A stretch of DNA of 64,000 nt from Sanderia malayensis (GCA_013076295.1 RQOL01000374.1:4826743-4890742); one strand, 5' to 3'; counted from the stretch's first letter, positions 34,137-47,100 are shown. Notes: generated by a model not told the origin, from the letters alone. Numbers and translations are program-made.

Positions 34137-37100
34137 TTATACCTCTAGTCTAAGTTGGTGTAACGGCAATCCATTAGGAGTAAGGTTGTTTATAAACTCA
34201 ATTGGATATGCCGCCTCCTCATCTGGATCCTCTGTTATCACACTGTCAGTGCTGTAGTATGTTCTGTCAGGAGTTTTTAGTCTTTCCAGAATGATGTCAT
34301 TGATTTGGTGTGAAAAGTCATTCTTTGGGGTAAGACAACAACGTTCCGACATGCTTGAGGGATCCAGCATGAGGCGTGACTGGGGTGTGTTTGGCTGGGG
34401 ATATATGAACTTGAGCATTTCCTCTTGCGAAGATGTGCATATTTGATGTGGCAAAGTGATATTGTCAAGTGCATCATGTGGTTCTTGCTTGTTGCCGAGT
34501 CTTAGGAGCCATTCTGAGAATTCTCTGTACGATTCATCTTGAATAGCTCTCATGTTTGTGTGCCGGCGATGTTGTTGAAACTGTGCCCACAAATCATTAA
34601 TTTGATATGATTTAAGACTCTCTGATACGATTTGCTCTCTTCCTGCCTTGGGAACAACCGGTACAACTTGTCTGAAATCGCCACCAAGTAACATGAATTT
34701 GCCACCTAACGGCTTGTGAACTCTTGTGATATCCCGAAGCAGTCTGTCAACTGCTTGCAATGCCAATGCTGGTATCATTGAAGCTTCATCCCATATAAAT
34801 AGGGTTGTCTCACGCAACAGTTGCTCTCTTCAGCTCTGTCTCTTAACATTGCATGTTGATTCCAGCTTCAATGGTATTGGAATTTGGAATTGTGAATGCG
34901 ATATTCTGCCATTGATAAGCAGTGTTGCTGCAATTCCTGACCAAGCCATACACTGAACTTTGTGCCCAGAAGCATTGAGGTTGCGAACCAACGTGTTGTA
35001 GAGAAATGTTTTCCCTGTGCCAGCTGGTCCGTCGAGAAAGTGACAGTTTTGTTCTGACTGCGCCTCAATTGCTTCAATAACGGCTGTGAAAACAATTCGT
35101 TGTTCTGGATTCAATGCAGCTTGCATTTGTTCTCCTTGCTCTCTTTCAATTTCAACATCGATATGATCTTCCTCTGAAAACATAAGAATAGTTTATTTTG
35201 GTATAACTAGAAGTACATCTTGGCTAAATTATACAGTGATTGTCATCATGTTAAATTGTAAATCACCTTGTTCTGAATGACAAAGTCGGCCGGTAGCTGA
35301 GGAAGGTGGTCGTAATTCGTGATGGACAAACCATGAACCTTCAAATTGTTGTCAACATCATGTAGACATTGATACATGTGTCTGTCTTGAAAGGTTATGT
35401 CTGCATTGTTGAGTTGATCACGTCTGACAAAGTCTTCACTCATCGCTTCTTTGAAGGTGTCGAAGAGTGTTCTGATGTCTGAAGGCGTTGTCGCAAACAA
35501 CTGCCTGAGTTGTGGTGGCATATTAAAGATGACTGCGTCTTGTAAACAGCGTGTGATTTCAGGATCATCTTCCAATAGCCCAAGAGCTAATGCTGCATCT
35601 TTGAAGGAGTCACATAGATGACCTTCTACCGTTCGAAGGTCTTCAAATGACGTAGCTCCTCGTTTATGCAATAGCAAGAGTCTTAAAGCGAATTTTTGCT
35701 CACAAGGTCTAGGCTGCACTTGAGTTATTCTACCAATGACTGACATTATTCTTCGTTGTCTGGGTGTCCATGTTTTTGAACGCTCCTGGAAGACATAGTG
35801 CTCTGGTATCTCATGGTAGAGGTACTGATGTGCAGCTGGATCTTGCTGGTTGAGTTAAAACCATGCTGTGAGTGTTGTTCTATCACCAATGTTGTTGAGC
35901 CTTTGTTCATCATCATTGTCATGAAAGATGACTTGTTGCTCAAATGGTAGATGAACAGAAAGCTGTTTGACTGTGTGGCTTTTGTCGTGCATGGGGAACT
36001 GCATAAGCCGATGGACAGCTTCATGTGGTCCAACATATCTTGCGTGGATGTATTGGCGCACCTCGTCGTGCTCAATGTTTTGAGGTATTTGCTGTTGATT
36101 TTCTTCAAGAATTTCAACATGTGCCATATCATGTCCTTTGTGGATATATTTGAAAATGTACTTCACGCTTTTAACAGTACTGCATATTTCCAGGTTGATA
36201 TGGCACTGATATTTGATGAGTAGGTGTCTGTTGTGTGGCACTACCCAGGTATCATCCAAAAGGCGATTATTCACATTGACTGGATGAAAACAGCCTCGTC
36301 TATAGAGAGGACAGCCGTTGACATTGATTTGAATGTCAGCAACTTGCTCCTTTGGAAAATGCTTTTTGCATTTGTTATTTTCCATGCACACGCATCGAGG
36401 ATTTAAAATTCCACAGGGTCCATGTGTCATGTGTTTTAGGACCAACTTGTGATATTTTGCATCCAGTGGGTCTGGAATCTCTGCTGATATCAGTTGATCC
36501 ACCTGATAATGAATATGATAATCAACAATTTTATAATAGAAATAACGTACAGAATAGTTGTACTGTGGATTGCGTATAAATGTCACAATAAGAGAAAGAA
36601 TTATTAGTGTTTGCAAATATTACCTGTTGTGGTGTTCGTGGTTTATCAGCTTGCGAAAGAAACAGGATCATGTGTGTGTGTGGTACTCCTCTCTTTTGAA
36701 ATTCTATTACATATACATGTGCTGTGACATGTCCAAGAATGTGCTTGTGCAGAATGTCTTCAAGTAGTTCTTTGAGTTTGAGTTGAAATACTCGTGTGAC
36801 AATGTCTGGTCGATCATTGGCCATCTGGTGTGGTAGAATGTTTTCTTCTATCTCCTTCCATTTAGGATTGGCAGTCATTGTGAGGAAGATGTCTGGCTTG
36901 CCATACTTCCTGACGATTGTCATTGCATCTTGAAAATGTTGATACATGTTTCTTTGGCTGCCTGGAAACGATAACTGTAGAATGATAACACAGCCAACAT
37001 CGATATGGATGGGCTGGTTCGGATTGTTAGCCCTGGCCATCTGGTTCTCAAGTTCAGCTCTTCTGTTGAGATGATCCATCAGGCCTCGATACGTGTCAAC

Positions 37101-38967
37101 ACGAAGTTGACGTTGATTGTTCATAATCTAGCTCAGTTTATTGCCTTCTACTTTTGTATATGCGTCCACCAAATATTGTTGAAAGAGAAGTGGCGCAATG
37201 TGGATGGTTGAGAATGCATCCCTCACCTGGATTCTGTATGAGTAGTATTCGGTGAGGGTTAGTTTTGTACAACGCTGACGATTGTTGTGCTGTTGACCTC
37301 CTACGTTTGCTGTTGGCAATCGTTGAAGGTCCAAACAGGTTCCTCTGTCACCGTGAAAGAACATCAATGGATACGTAAGAGGATCGGCAATGGGATTAGT
37401 TGCGTAATTCTTCATGAGATTACCGCGTCTTGTTTGAACTTGCAGTTCTCTGTCGTCAGGATTTGTTGCACCTCCATTTTGCACAGCATATATAGCTGCA
37501 ATTTCTCTGGCAGTGGGATTATCTTATCTGTGATCTTGTTGTGGGCGACCTGTTACGATCATTTTGAATGTTGGAACAGGGTGATTGTTTGCAATAGCTT
37601 GCTGCCGCTGTTCCTCCCATATTTCACCCATGCTTCGGTAATGTTGCGCAAATCGATTAACTGCCATCAATTCATGCTGTACAAGTGCAACAATGTCCAA
37701 ATCAAGACATCGTTCTCTTGCAGTGTTTTGCCATTTCTGCAATGCTTGTTGCGTATCCATGATGTAAAGTTCTGCGTATTTTCTGGATCTGTCTGTTTCT
37801 GTTACACCTGTAATTGTAAATGCAATATACTTAATACATAACATATGAATAGAAATATGAGTTTTAGGGTGGAAATCATAAGTGAATAATTAGGTATGTA
37901 AAATATTGTATAAAAGAGGTGGATTGGTCAGTTACCAGTCATGTGATATGCCTTTCCCTGAATTGTGATAACTGGTGGTCCAGCTCTGGCATGACGTACA
38001 ATATTAGCCTTCCATGATGCCATGGCCATTAATGAGTTGCATTGGCAGAAGTGCTTTAAGAAATATTTTGATTCAGCAGTATCACCAGTGTATAAGTTCA
38101 TGACACTGTTTGGAGGTGGTTGAATTAGATCCAGAGTGATTAAACCTCCCATGCAACACTTGTTGTATTGTTTTCGGGAGTTAAGTTCTTCTTTGAAGTA
38201 CTTTGCACCACAATGAATGCATGTTCTGGTCATTTTATTCAAGTGGTGTGGTAATGGGGAGAAGGGGGTGAGGTTTTCAGCGTCATCGTTCTCAGCGGCA
38301 GGGTTGTCAACTTGCATTTGCTGATCTTCGACGGGTTCTGGTATCTGATTTCCATCCGGTACCGGAACTGCATCTTGCATCTCGATGTCTGCAGGTTGTT
38401 CTGCTGCTTGAAGCTCTTGGTTCAGAATGGGAAGCCCTTGGTTCAGAATCGGAAGCTCTTGGTTCAGAATGGGAAGCTCTTGGTTCTGAATAGGAAGCTC
38501 TTGGTTCAGAATCGGAAGCTCTTGGTTTAGAATGGGAAGCTCTTGGCTCTGAATAGGAAGCTCTTGGTTCAGAATCGGAAGCTCTTGTTTCAGAATCGGA
38601 AGCTCTGGTTTAGAGTGGGAAGCTCTTGGTTCTGAATGGGAAGCTGTTGGTTCTGAATGGGAAGCTGTGGGATCTGAATGGGGAGCCATGGGATCTGAAT
38701 GGGAAGCTGTGGTTCCATGCCCATCACCATTGGCTGTATCTGTGGAAGGAGATACTGTGCTGGAAATGGCTGATATTCAGGGCCTTCTAGCTGACGGTTT
38801 TCGAGCTGCAATTGTTGAAGATTGTTGACCGCTGCAAGTGCGTTGTCCACATTTCCAGTCTGTCGAGGCTGAAGCTGTTGATTGATCTGTCTGTGATGCT
38901 GTACATTCTCCCGCACTTGATTTCTATGCCTGGTGCCGGTTATACTTCTCTTGGCCTTGCACGGCAT
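34137..38967 (-). pseudogene. Helitron-2 Rep-helicase gene, spliced, decayed and truncated
   Basis: Order on the minus strand: start MPCKAKRSITGTRHRNQV (38967); Gln/Pro/Leu repeat region; cysteine region CIHCGAKYF..CC (about 38225-38150); helical linker (37844-37524); NPIADPLTYPLMFFHGDRG (37400); Rep with HUH motif EFQKRGVPHTHM (about 36690) and two-tyrosine motif VKYIFKYIHKG (about 36160); helicase with GPAGTGKTF (about 35010), FIWDEASMIP (34790) and GGDFRQVVPVVP (34680). Likely introns: 37927-37805; 36624-36503 (donor CAACAG/GTAATA, acceptor ATTATCAG); 35260-35175. Damage: 1-nt loss at about 38609, stop at about 35856, frameshift near 34830. Motifs V/VI are missing; the frame ends at LRLE next to a GT, so truncation may fall in an intron. 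Distinct from Helitron-1: no OTU domain is seen. Confidence 0.9.
38405..38720 (-). repeat. 21-bp coding minisatellite in Helitron-2
   Basis: A 21-bp unit encodes seven residues, ELPILNQ or ELPIQNQ, repeated about 14 times with substitutions but mostly constant length. One unit near 38609 lacks an A, which breaks the frame. Outer units drift toward QLPIQIP-like and ASHSEPT-like (other frame) versions. Confidence 0.9.
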
Positions 38968-40177
38968 GGTGCACGTTGTGGTATGAAAGAGAAATATGAA
39001 CTATGAGATATACAATTAAGCCCAATTATTGTAAATGTTATTGCTTGTTGACAATGGTCTTAATAGCAACAACAATGGTAATAATTATAGCCTTTTGTAA
39101 AGCTGAAACACAAAGAAGTAAATATAATATACTTTAAGGGTTCCATAATGATAAGTTGAAATTTGTAAAGAAGTAAATGGAAAAGTATTGCTATATAATC
39201 TAATTAATGTTAAATGAATATACTTACGTTTAAATTGTGGTCGTTTCTGTTAGGTAAACAGTCACTAAAATGGAATAGAGTAAAATTATAGTTAAAATAG
39301 TAATAAGTAGTAAAAGGAAATGAATAATGGACGAAGCTCAGAATACCTGAATAAATAAAAATGAACTGGTTGAATCGTGTGCAGCAGTTTTTAATAATTT
39401 GTTGAAACACGATTTGAGAAACTGTATATCTGTATAACTGTATAATATACTTACTATCCATGAAGGAAACACTGAATTAAGGAAATTTTTTACCGAGCCT
39501 AGCCTTGTGTCTTTCAAATCTATGGGTAGAAACAAAAGAGAAATCAGAATAGTTGTAAACTTCAAATATTTGATAAAGAAATGATACCTGCACAGCACGT
39601 AACCTGTTGTTGTAATTAAAAGCATACCAAGAAAAACAATAATTTTTGTGTTATGAGGCGAAGTTGCGATAAGTAATCTGGCTAGCTTGTAGTTATTAAA
39701 ACACGTTGAAAGTAGGTACTTACTCAGCGATAAATATAAGAATAAGATTAACTATAATTATAGCCTTTAGAAAATTTGGCCGGTTAAAAATAGACAAAGT
39801 GTAATTTGAGAGGCGGCATTTCTATTGTACTACATCGCCTCCGTGATTGGTTTATACACGTCATGTGATGGAAAAGGAGGGAAAATTCTCGTGGAAAGGG
39901 ACTTCCCCTTTGTCCATCTGACTTTTAAAGGTGGGAAGGAGAAGATTAGCACGTGACAGACTGGTTGGGCTCAAAGACAGGAGATAAGATAAGAAACATT
40001 ATAAACTTTAAAATATTATGTTATGTTCATTTTACTGAATATTTATGGTTGGTTAAACAATATTGATACTTTTTCAACAATATATTATCGTTCTATTCGG
40101 CAAGTTGATAGACTTGGAGGGTGGAGACCACAGGGCTTCGATGCAACAAGTTGATAAAACGTGGCCGCAGTTGAGTT
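38968..40177 (-). other. Upstream flank of Helitron-2, possible spliced leader exons
   Basis: No coding region is supported. On the minus strand, GTAAGTA donors follow short segments at about 39718, 39455 and 39230, and acceptor-like ends (TTTCAG near 39105, CCCATAG near 39523, TATTCAG near 39350) precede them. This could be a chain of small non-coding leader exons for Helitron-2, or chance in AT-rich DNA. TAATTATAGCCTTT occurs twice (about 39085 and 39755). Confidence 0.25.
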
Positions 40178-40254
40178 ATAAAAAGAGCCAAAATTTGGTT
40201 CTTCTCCAACCACTGTAACAATAGGCAATATAGCAATTAAATCAAAACGAGGCA
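40178..40254 (-). repeat. Left 77-bp terminal inverted repeat
   Basis: Read inward it begins ATAAAAAGAGCC and ends CGAGGCA. It is the reverse complement of 55888-55964 with a single C/T difference. It contains CCAAAATTTGG, also found (reverse complement) in every unit of the internal satellite. A short minus ORF (40085-40288) crosses it but is not supported as a gene. Confidence 0.85.
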
Positions 40255-40401
40255 ACTTGCACTTGAGGATGATAAACAAATTACGCAATATAGCACAGGT
40301 ACACGTGGCCAGAACCGACCAGAGAAAAAGGTTTTGAGGTTGAGAAAGTAATCTTTTAATTTAGTGTGTTTGAATATTATATTTTGCTCTGTCTATTGAA
40401 A

Positions 40402-43400
40402 ATGGAATTCGAAGAAGATATGCAGGATACCGAGCCAACCGAATCAAACAATGGGGCTGCTAGATTACCTCCAACAGTGAGTACTGTACTGTACACTTCG
40501 TATCATGCTGAACTAAACCAAATTTATTTTAAGGTCATGTTGCAATAAAACAACATATTGTTTTGTAGCGTTTTCGTGGTCCATCTAAAAAAGAATTTTT
40601 GAAAGAAAAAAAACAAAGGACCAGAACTGATGGAAGAATGATGAAGAGAGTAGATAGATTGGTATGTGTTGGTGATTACTTACATAAATTTCAGATTTCC
40701 AGAGTCGGGCTCACCGCTCACACTCACTCCAATATTTAATTTTTCACTTGCATTGCATGCAAATGTTGAATTTATAGTTTAGATTAAAATTAAAATGAAT
40801 TTGCAGATGAAAGATTGGAAATTGAAAACCGGGATGCCAGCAGTAACACTGACACTGCATAAAGACAAAAATGGGAATCTGCATATGAAATTTTTGGGTT
40901 TGTAGTACAGTAGATGGTTTTATAAAGTTGTGTTTTGTTAAAGACCCTCAAGCTTCAAGGTTTCAGACTTTTGATATTTTTCATTCAGGAGATCAAGCAT
41001 TTGCGGAATTTGCAGAAAATCGAATTGTTGCAAAAGAATTCACAAGAGTAGCCTTAAAAGCAATGAATACTGCTGCCCCAGTGGAAGAACAAGAGGGAAG
41101 AGTTAGAAGTATGTGCTGATTAAGCTGTATATATGTGTGTTGTGTATATGCATGTGACTTTTATGAAAGCTATATATAAAATTTTGTTATAGGAATTGAT
41201 GAACTCCTCTTGAGAACCATCATGCAAGGGGATGTTATAGATTATCATGTTGATGACAAGCGAAAGTTAATTTGTCAACTGGTTCTGGGAAATGGTATTT
41301 ATTACATTCACACTGTGATCTGTGGTTTAGATGCATTGTGTTGCAAGTGCAAATCAAGTACCATTAGTTTTTGCAATGTTTATGTCTTTCTATATATTTC
41401 TATTCATCTGTTTCAGTGATACTATATTTTTTTCAGATTTGTTAAAACGCAACAAGTGGCAGTTGGCTTCCCGTCCAATTTGGTGGCCACAAAGTATAAC
41501 TTTTGCTTCACCAAACAAATTTCCAAGACCCAGTGTTGAGATCCTCGATGAATTGCTCACAGTTGCACAGGAATATTTTCGGCGTGTAGTTGTTGAAGAA
41601 GTCAGAGCTAGAGAGGATGGTGGATTGGTTGATGGAGTAGAGGGAGATTATGTTGAGGAGGGTGACGGTGATGATAATGATGATAATGTTCATAGTGATA
41701 ATGTGGAGGATTGTGAGAATTTTGAAAATGAGATAGAAGAAGGTGGTGTTGTAGAGGTGAATTCAGATGGTATTTGTGATGGCAATGTGGTTGTGCAGGA
41801 CGATATGCAGGATGTAAATGATGATGGTGAGCTGGGTGTTTTGGATGGTGGTACAGAGGGTATAGGCAATAATTTTAAGGGAGCATTGGATGAAAGTTCC
41901 TGCGAGTTAGGTGAAAACGATACCACAATTAATCGCTTCTTGGATGGGAATGGATATGAGGTTTGTATCTATGTTCCAGGGAATCAACAGATTCAGAAGA
42001 TGGTTCCAAATGAATATTATTATTTCACCACTTAATATTTATTTTAGAGTTTTACATGGACTCCAGACGAATGCTTGGAATTTTTCAACGATCCAGGCAA
42101 AATTCCAAATTTTTTGGTATTGAGGGGAATATTTTCTGCCCTTCCATACATTGCTCCAAAACGACCAGCACAATTGAACATTAGCTTAGATATGGTAGAG
42201 CATTGGTATGTTAATGCAATGATTGTGCTGTTTTACCACTCGCAACATTGATGTCACTAGCCATCAGCATTTGGTGTAATGAAACACACATTTCTACAAT
42301 GAGAAATGTACTGTGGGTTCAAGTCCCACAATGCTGTTGACATTCATTGTTGCTCAACAAACCAGAAAAGTTTAGAAAAGTGCCCATGAAAGTTATTTTT
42401 TAGGTATCGCCATTTAGTGACCCAATATGCTGCTGCAATGGGAAAGGAGCCAATAGCAGTGAAAGGAGATGGAAACTGTTTTTACAGGTCTATTTCCCTC
42501 GCTATTTTGGGAGAAGAAGAAATGTGGCCCATTGTAAAATTGTCTGCTCTTCGTTATGCCATTTTGAATGAGGATAAAGTTTTAAAACTGGTATAACTTT
42601 AAAATTAATGCTCATTAATAAAATTATTGGAAAGTGAAATTGGGAAGGTATATGTAATGAGAAAATATTTCATTTAGCTTACAGATATAATCAGCAATGT
42701 CCCATGTCTTATCACGTTGATAACAACAGACAATGTGACAAGAGCATTTCAAGCGATAGAAGATGAGGATAATAGGTTGAGGCATGTTGTATGCGGTGAG
42801 GTGATGGAGAGTTTGCAATGTTACAGATACTCATGTACGTATGTTTTAAGCTGGAAATTTGTTCTAAACTTCATTCTTTTGCTATTGACACTAAGAGTCA
42901 TGGCATGGAAAAGTCATGGAAAATTTAATTCTTTTCAGCATTTTCGCATTTGGTCCTTGTGGCGTTGGCAATGGACATTAATATCAATTCCATTGATCCC
43001 AGAAGACTCGGAAGCTTAAATCATAAAATTAATGCAAACCATAGCGCAGTCCATGTTGATATTCTTTGGGTGCCAACATCACCCGATGGCAATTTCAACC
43101 ATACTGTGCCACTTTTGCAGCCTACGGAGGAAACACACGAGTTAGAAAATGGTCATTGCGCTCTCTGTGATCTGTGCTCCTTCCGTTTTGGAATAAAGAC
43201 CAAGCACAATCTAATTAAATGTAAGTACTGCCTACGCCAGTATCACATTTATTGTGCATCAATAGATAGTGCAAAAGAGACTCCAACAGATTGGTCTTAT
43301 TTTTGTCACATGAGAGTAGATCCAATCACAAGGTACACTTACACAATTTTATAATATTACATGTATCTTCAATACCGCTTCTAAAATTGTATTTCCTAGC

Positions 43401-44181
43401 TAGCTACATACAACTTTCATTTACAGCATAATTTAGTTCATTACCACGAATAACAATTATTTTCCAGCCTGCCAGCATTTGCCTCCAAACATACATTACG
43501 TACGCTGTTGCAAACTATGGATAAAGCCATTATGGTAAACAAATATTTCACAGCTAACGATTGGAAGTGTTCTCTTTATGCGTATTAATTTGGAAGAGTG
43601 TATTTCGAATTGACGTATCACATATAATTCATTCTGGTATCAATATTCATTGCAGAAGTATTTAGCTGATATTGTGGCAGGGAGAATATACTCTCCACGG
43701 GTTAAACTTTTCGAGGACAAGGCATTCATGAAATTGCGTGATATGGCTGAAAACTCTTGGTTTCTGAAAGAAGATGCGGTATGTTTTTAAAATTAATTTT
43801 GCCAATGTATTTTTCTGTACAATTGTCCTGTTTATCTCAAATTATTTTAGAGGAGATTATAACCGTTAACTATTCCTCGTTATCAGGAAGAAGAGCTGTC
43901 AAATTATGTTTTAAGGCGCAGTGGCCGCATAAGGAAATACGCCACAATTGATCTTGCACTGCGTATTACACTGAACCTAAACGTACTTGTCCCGGAGGTA
44001 AGTCCAGTCAAACATTCTTTTATGCACTTAATATTTCGGTTATAAATTCATATTTAATTTACTTTCAACATTTAAAGATAATCTACTCTCCACATTTGTT
44101 TAGATCATTGCGTTTATATTACATCAGCAAGAAGAATTGCCACTATTGTTTTGTAGACATTGTCTAATTAATTTAACTTAG
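40402..44181 (+). CDS. OTU-domain / PHD-like-finger protein, 14 exons, open throughout
   Basis: Exons by manual splicing: 40402-40476, 40569-40661, 40807-40897, 40944-41108, 41193-41294, 41437-41960, 42048-42205, 42404-42590, 42678-42834, 42939-43332, 43468-43534, 43656-43778, 43887-43997, 44104-44181. Phases agree at every junction and the total is 2325 nt (774 codons plus stop). Features: basic stretch (about 30-55), WWPQSITF near 192, an Asp/Glu-rich stretch (about 237-312), OTU core VKGDGNCFYRSISLAILG (Asp425, Cys428) with a possible catalytic His in AVHVDILW (about 556), a Cys/His finger CALCDLC..CKYC..HIYC..FC (PHD-like, last ligand missing), and a basic RRSGRIRKYA near the end. The last exon's coding part has a second copy in the satellite edge. 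It is convergent with the KDZ transposase, probably as the element's accessory gene. Function unknown. OTU folds are usually deubiquitinases; activity here is inference. Confidence 0.7.
42265..42336 (+). tRNA. tRNA-shaped 72-nt sequence (tRNA pseudogene or tRNA-derived repeat)
   Basis: It lies in intron 7 of the OTU gene. Acceptor arms CAGCATT (42265-42271) and AATGCTG (42330-42336) pair at 7 of 7. A D-arm-like GTGT/ACAC stem follows two bases later. The central stem is CATTTCT/AGAAATG with a 6-base loop. The T arm GTGGG-TTCAAGT-CCCAC has a canonical 7-base loop directly abutting the acceptor arm. GGTTCAAGTCC fits a pol III B box. The D loop lacks GG and the anticodon loop is not seven bases, so it is probably not a working tRNA. 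Confidence 0.4.
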
Positions 44182-47100
44182 ACCGTGTGCAAGGACACTG
44201 AAGTGCCAAATTTCAATTTTACGCTTTGAAATGATTTTGATAGAGGGATACTAAAGTGCCCAATTTTGGTACTCCAGTGTTCAATCATTTACTATTTCCT
44301 CGTCTTTATGTCAGTTTTACGCTTTGAGATGATTTCTGTATTTGTGATTTGTGATTTTTACTTTTTGTTTCGTTTATATTTGTTTATATATATTTGTTTG
44401 TTTACATTATATCAACAAGAAGAATTGTCGCTATTATTTTGTAGAAATTGTTTAATTAATTTAACTTAGACCGTGTGCAAGGACACTGAAGTGCCAAATT
44501 TCAATTTGACGCTTTGAGATGATTTTGATAGAGGGATACTAAAGTGCCAAATTTTGGTACTCCAGTGTTCAATCATTTACTATTTCCTCGTCTTTATGTC
44601 AATTTTACGCTTTGAAATGATTTTTGAAGAGGGATACTAAAGTGCCAAATTTTGGTACTCCAGTGTTCAATCGTTTACTATTTCCTCGTCTTTATGTCAA
44701 TTTTACGCTTTGAAATGATTTTTGTAGAGGGATACTAAAGTGCCAAATTTTGGTACTCCAGTGTTCAATCGTTTACTATTTCCTCGTCTTTATGTCAATT
44801 TTACGCTTTGACATGATTTTTATAGAGGGATACTAAAGTGCCAAATTTTGGTACTCCAGTATTCAATTGTTTACTATTTCCTCGTCTTTATGTCAATTTT
44901 ACGCTTTGAAATGATTTTTGTACAGGGATACTAAAGTGCCAAATTTTGGTACTCCAGTGTTCAATCATTTACTATTTCCTCGTCTTTATGTCAATTTTAC
45001 GCTTTGAAATGATTTTTGTACAGGGATACTAAAGTGCCAAATTTTGGTACACCAGTGTTCAATCGTTTACTATTTCCTCATCTTTATGTCAATTTTACGC
45101 TTTGAAATGATTTTTGTAGAGGGATACTAAAGTGCCAAATTTTGGTACTCCAGTGTTCAATCGCTTACTATTTCCTCGTCTTTATGTCAATTTTACGCTT
45201 TCAAATGATTTTTGTAGAGGGATACTAAAGTGCCAAATTTTGGTACTCCAGTGTTCAATCGTTTACTATTTCCTCGTCTTTATATCAATTTTACGCTTTG
45301 AAATGATTTTTGTAGAGGGATACTAAAGTGCCAAATTTTGGTACTCCAGTGTTCAATCGTTTACTATTTCCTCGTCTTTATGTCAATTTTACACTTTGAA
45401 ATGATTTTTGTAGAGGGATACTAAAGTGCCAAATTTTGGTACTCCAGTGTTCAATCGTTTACTATTTCCTCGTCTTTATGTCAATTTTACGCTTTGAAAT
45501 GATTTTTGTAGAGGGATACTAAAGTGCCAAATTTTGGTACTCCAGTGTTCAATCGTTTACTATTTCCTCTTCTTTATGTCAATTTTACGCTTTGAAATGA
45601 TTTTTGTAGAGGGATACTAAAGTGCCAAATTTTGGTACTCCAGTGTTCAATCATTTACTATTTCCTCGTCTTTATGTCAATTTTACGCTTTGAAATGATT
45701 TTTGTACAGGGATACTAAAGTGCCAAATTTTGGTACTCCAGTGTTCAATCGTTTACTATTTCCTCATCTTTATGTCAATTTTACGCTTTGAAATGATTTT
45801 TGTAGAGGGATACTAAAGTGCCAAATTTTGGTACTCCAGTGTTCAATCGTTTACTATTTCCTCGTCTTTATGTCAATTTTACGCTTTCAAATGATTTTTG
45901 TAGAGGGATACTAAAGTGCCAAATTTTGGTACTCCAGTGTTCAATCGTTTACTATTTCCTCGTCTTTATATCAATTTTACGCTTTGAAATGATTTTTGTA
46001 GAGGGATACTAAAGTGCCAAATTTTGGTACTCCAGTGTTCAATCGTTTACTATTTCCTCGTCTTTATGTCAATTTTACGCTTTGAAATGATTTTTCTAGA
46101 GGGATACTAAAGTGCCAAATATTGGTACTCCAGTGTTCAATCGTTTACTATTTCCTCTTCTTTATGTCAATTTTACACTTTGAAATGATTTTTGTAGAGG
46201 GATACTAAAGTGCCAAATTTTGGTACTCCAGTGTTAAATCGTTTACTATTTCCTCGTCTTTATGTCAGTTTTACGCTTTGAAATGATTTTTGTAGAGGGA
46301 TACTAAAGTGCCAAATTTTGGTACTCCAGTGTTCAATCGTTTACTATTTCCTCGTCTTTATGTCAATTTTACGCTTTGGCATGATTTTTTTAGAGGGATA
46401 CTAAAGTGCCAAATTTTGGTACTGCAGTGTTCAATCATTTACTATTTCCTCGTTTTTATGTCAATTTTACGCTTTGAAATGATTTTTGTAGAGGGATACT
46501 TAAGTGCCAAATTTTGGTACTCCAGTGTTCAATCGTTTACTATTTCCTCATCTTTATGTCAATTTTACGCTTTGAAATGATTTTTGTAGAGGGATACTAA
46601 AGTGCCAAATTTTGGTACTCCAGTGTTCAATCGTTTACTATTTCCTCGTCTTTATGTCAATTTTACGCTTTGAAATGATTTTTGTAGAGGGATACTAAAG
46701 TGCCAAATTTTGGTACTCCAGTGTTCAATCGTTTACTATTTCCTCGTCTTTATGTCAATTTTACACTTTGAAATGATTTTTGTAGAGGGATACTAAAGTG
46801 CCAAATTTTGGTACTCCAGTGTTCAATCGTTTACTATTTCCTCGTCTTTATGTCAATTTTACGCTTTGAAATGATTTTTGTAGAGGGATACTAAAGTGCC
46901 AAATTTTGGTACTCCAGTGTTCAATCGTTTACTATTTCCTCTTCTTTATGTCAATTTTACGCTTTGAAATGATTTTTGTAGAGGGATACTAAAGTGCCAA
47001 ATTTTGGTACTCCAGTGTTCAATCATTTACTATTTCCTCGTCTTTATGTCAATTTTACGCTTTGAAATGATTTTTGTACAGGGATACTAAAGTGCCAAAT

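Noticed and set aside
35951..37841. Several plus ORFs of 60-184 codons
   Set aside because: They are shadows of the Helitron-2 Rep region on the other strand.
40085..40288. 67-codon minus ORF across the left TIR
   Set aside because: The right TIR copy of the same frame ends after about 30 codons. The conservation is explained by the inverted repeat, not by coding.
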